Below are positions 63,712 to 64,000 of a DNA stretch of 64,000 bases, piece after piece (the stretch's first letter is position 1; every line of letters begins with the position of its first letter). The stretch covers positions 62,001 to 126,000 of the forward strand of contig JAWMQO010000002.1 in the NCBI GenBank assembly GCA_033283325.1, read 5' to 3'. Made by a program: the position numbers and the translations under genes. Below the pieces are notes generated by a model. The model saw nothing but the letters and a program-made list of their open reading frames with translations. It was not told the DNA's origin and made no database searches. The stretch comes from Mangrovimicrobium sp033283325 (GTDB taxonomy: Bacteria > Pseudomonadota > Gammaproteobacteria > Pseudomonadales > Halieaceae).

Positions 63712-64000
63712 TCAGTTGACCGCCGCTTCGCCCTCGCCACCCTGCTGGCTGGCTGCCTGCTCCATCGCGCGCTGGTAGAGCGCGTCGAAGTTGACCGGTG
63801 CCAGCATCAGGGGAGGGAAGCCGCCCTTGACGCAAAGGTTGTCGATGGTCTCACGCGCATAAGGGAACAGCACGTTGGGAGCTGCGGTACCCAGCAGGCG
63901 GCGCAGGGTGTCGCCTTCGAAGCCGGTAATCAGGAACAGGCCGGCCTGCTTGACCTCGATGAGGAAGGCAGTTTCCTCGTCGATCTTGGCGGTGATGGTG
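63712..64000 (-). CDS. secB: Protein-export chaperone SecB, C-terminal part (gene continues past the window)
   Basis: The reverse strand encodes the last 95 or so residues of SecB, the tetrameric chaperone that keeps preproteins unfolded and hands them to SecA. Readable signatures are LFPYARETIDNLCVKGGFPPLMLAPVNFDALY and a short Gln/Glu-rich tail before the stop. The frame is open to the window edge, so the start lies beyond base 64000. Neighbouring trmL and secB are commonly close in gammaproteobacteria. Confidence 0.95.
   Translation of the reverse strand, partial: TITAKIDEETAFLIEVKQAGLFLITGFEGDTLRRLLGTAAPNVLFPYARETIDNLCVKGGFPPLMLAPVNFDALYQRAMEQAASQQGGEGEAAVN

Overview
The window is about 64 kb of GC-rich chromosome from a marine-type gammaproteobacterium. 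The housekeeping content points to the Pseudomonadales/Cellvibrionales area: efp-epmA, serB divergent from an ahpA/ytjB-like gene, parC, typA, thiI, glnA-ntrBC, trmL, secB, and a FimW-like gene beside serB. The oxygenases, TonB receptors and IPTL-type sorting signals would fit Halieaceae (OM60/NOR5). That family placement is inference. No tRNA, rRNA, CRISPR, phage or complete transposon was seen.

Layout. 0-5 kb: the end of an MFS carrier, a DUF457/YdjM-type membrane protein, and a three-gene reverse-strand group (UPF0114 protein, alpha/beta hydrolase, ThDP-dependent enzyme). 5.1-5.85 kb: non-coding DNA built of tandem and inverted repeats. 5.9-13.6 kb: two divergent TonB-dependent receptors, a TauD-type dioxygenase and an MFS exporter with a fused C-terminal domain. 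13.7-17.4 kb: an orphan membrane protein, an MscS channel and an FNR regulator with all four iron-sulfur cysteines. 17.5-23.5 kb: four oxygenase genes (Rieske, Baeyer-Villiger-type flavin monooxygenase, TauD, Rieske). 23.6-31.4 kb: a multihaem cytochrome/porin cluster. 31.5-38 kb: an MFS carrier, two paralogous IPTL-CTERM-like proteins and the three-gene transhydrogenase pntAA-pntAB-pntB. 38-42 kb: a DinG/XPD-like helicase with a nuclease-like N-terminus overlapping a FAN1-type VRR-NUC gene. 42-64 kb: housekeeping genes listed above.

The outstanding system is at 23642-31362. It encodes a NapC/NrfH-type tetrahaem quinol dehydrogenase, a ten-haem periplasmic cytochrome fused to an ethylbenzene-dehydrogenase-type haem-binding domain, an MtrA/DmsE decahaem cytochrome, an MtrB/PioB barrel and an OmcA/MtrC decahaem lipoprotein. 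Together this is a quinol-to-cell-surface electron conduit with 34 predicted c-haems and no adjacent molybdo-reductase.

Two perfect FNR boxes (TTGATCCAGATCAA) lie in the oxygenase block. Each sits exactly 29.5 bp from the start of a -10-like hexamer, the class II activator geometry. One faces the BVMO-Rieske genes, and fnr follows on the same strand, which suggests a feedback loop. The other lies between the divergent TauD and Rieske genes, just upstream of the conduit. An oxygen sensor, oxygen-consuming enzymes and an anaerobic-type electron exit are therefore packed into 15 kb. A joint role in low-oxygen metabolism is inference.

Other structure: three copies of a 26-bp palindrome (one forms the 3' end of thiI), a 185-bp nested inverted repeat between ahpA and parC, and NtrC and sigma-54 sites before ntrBC.
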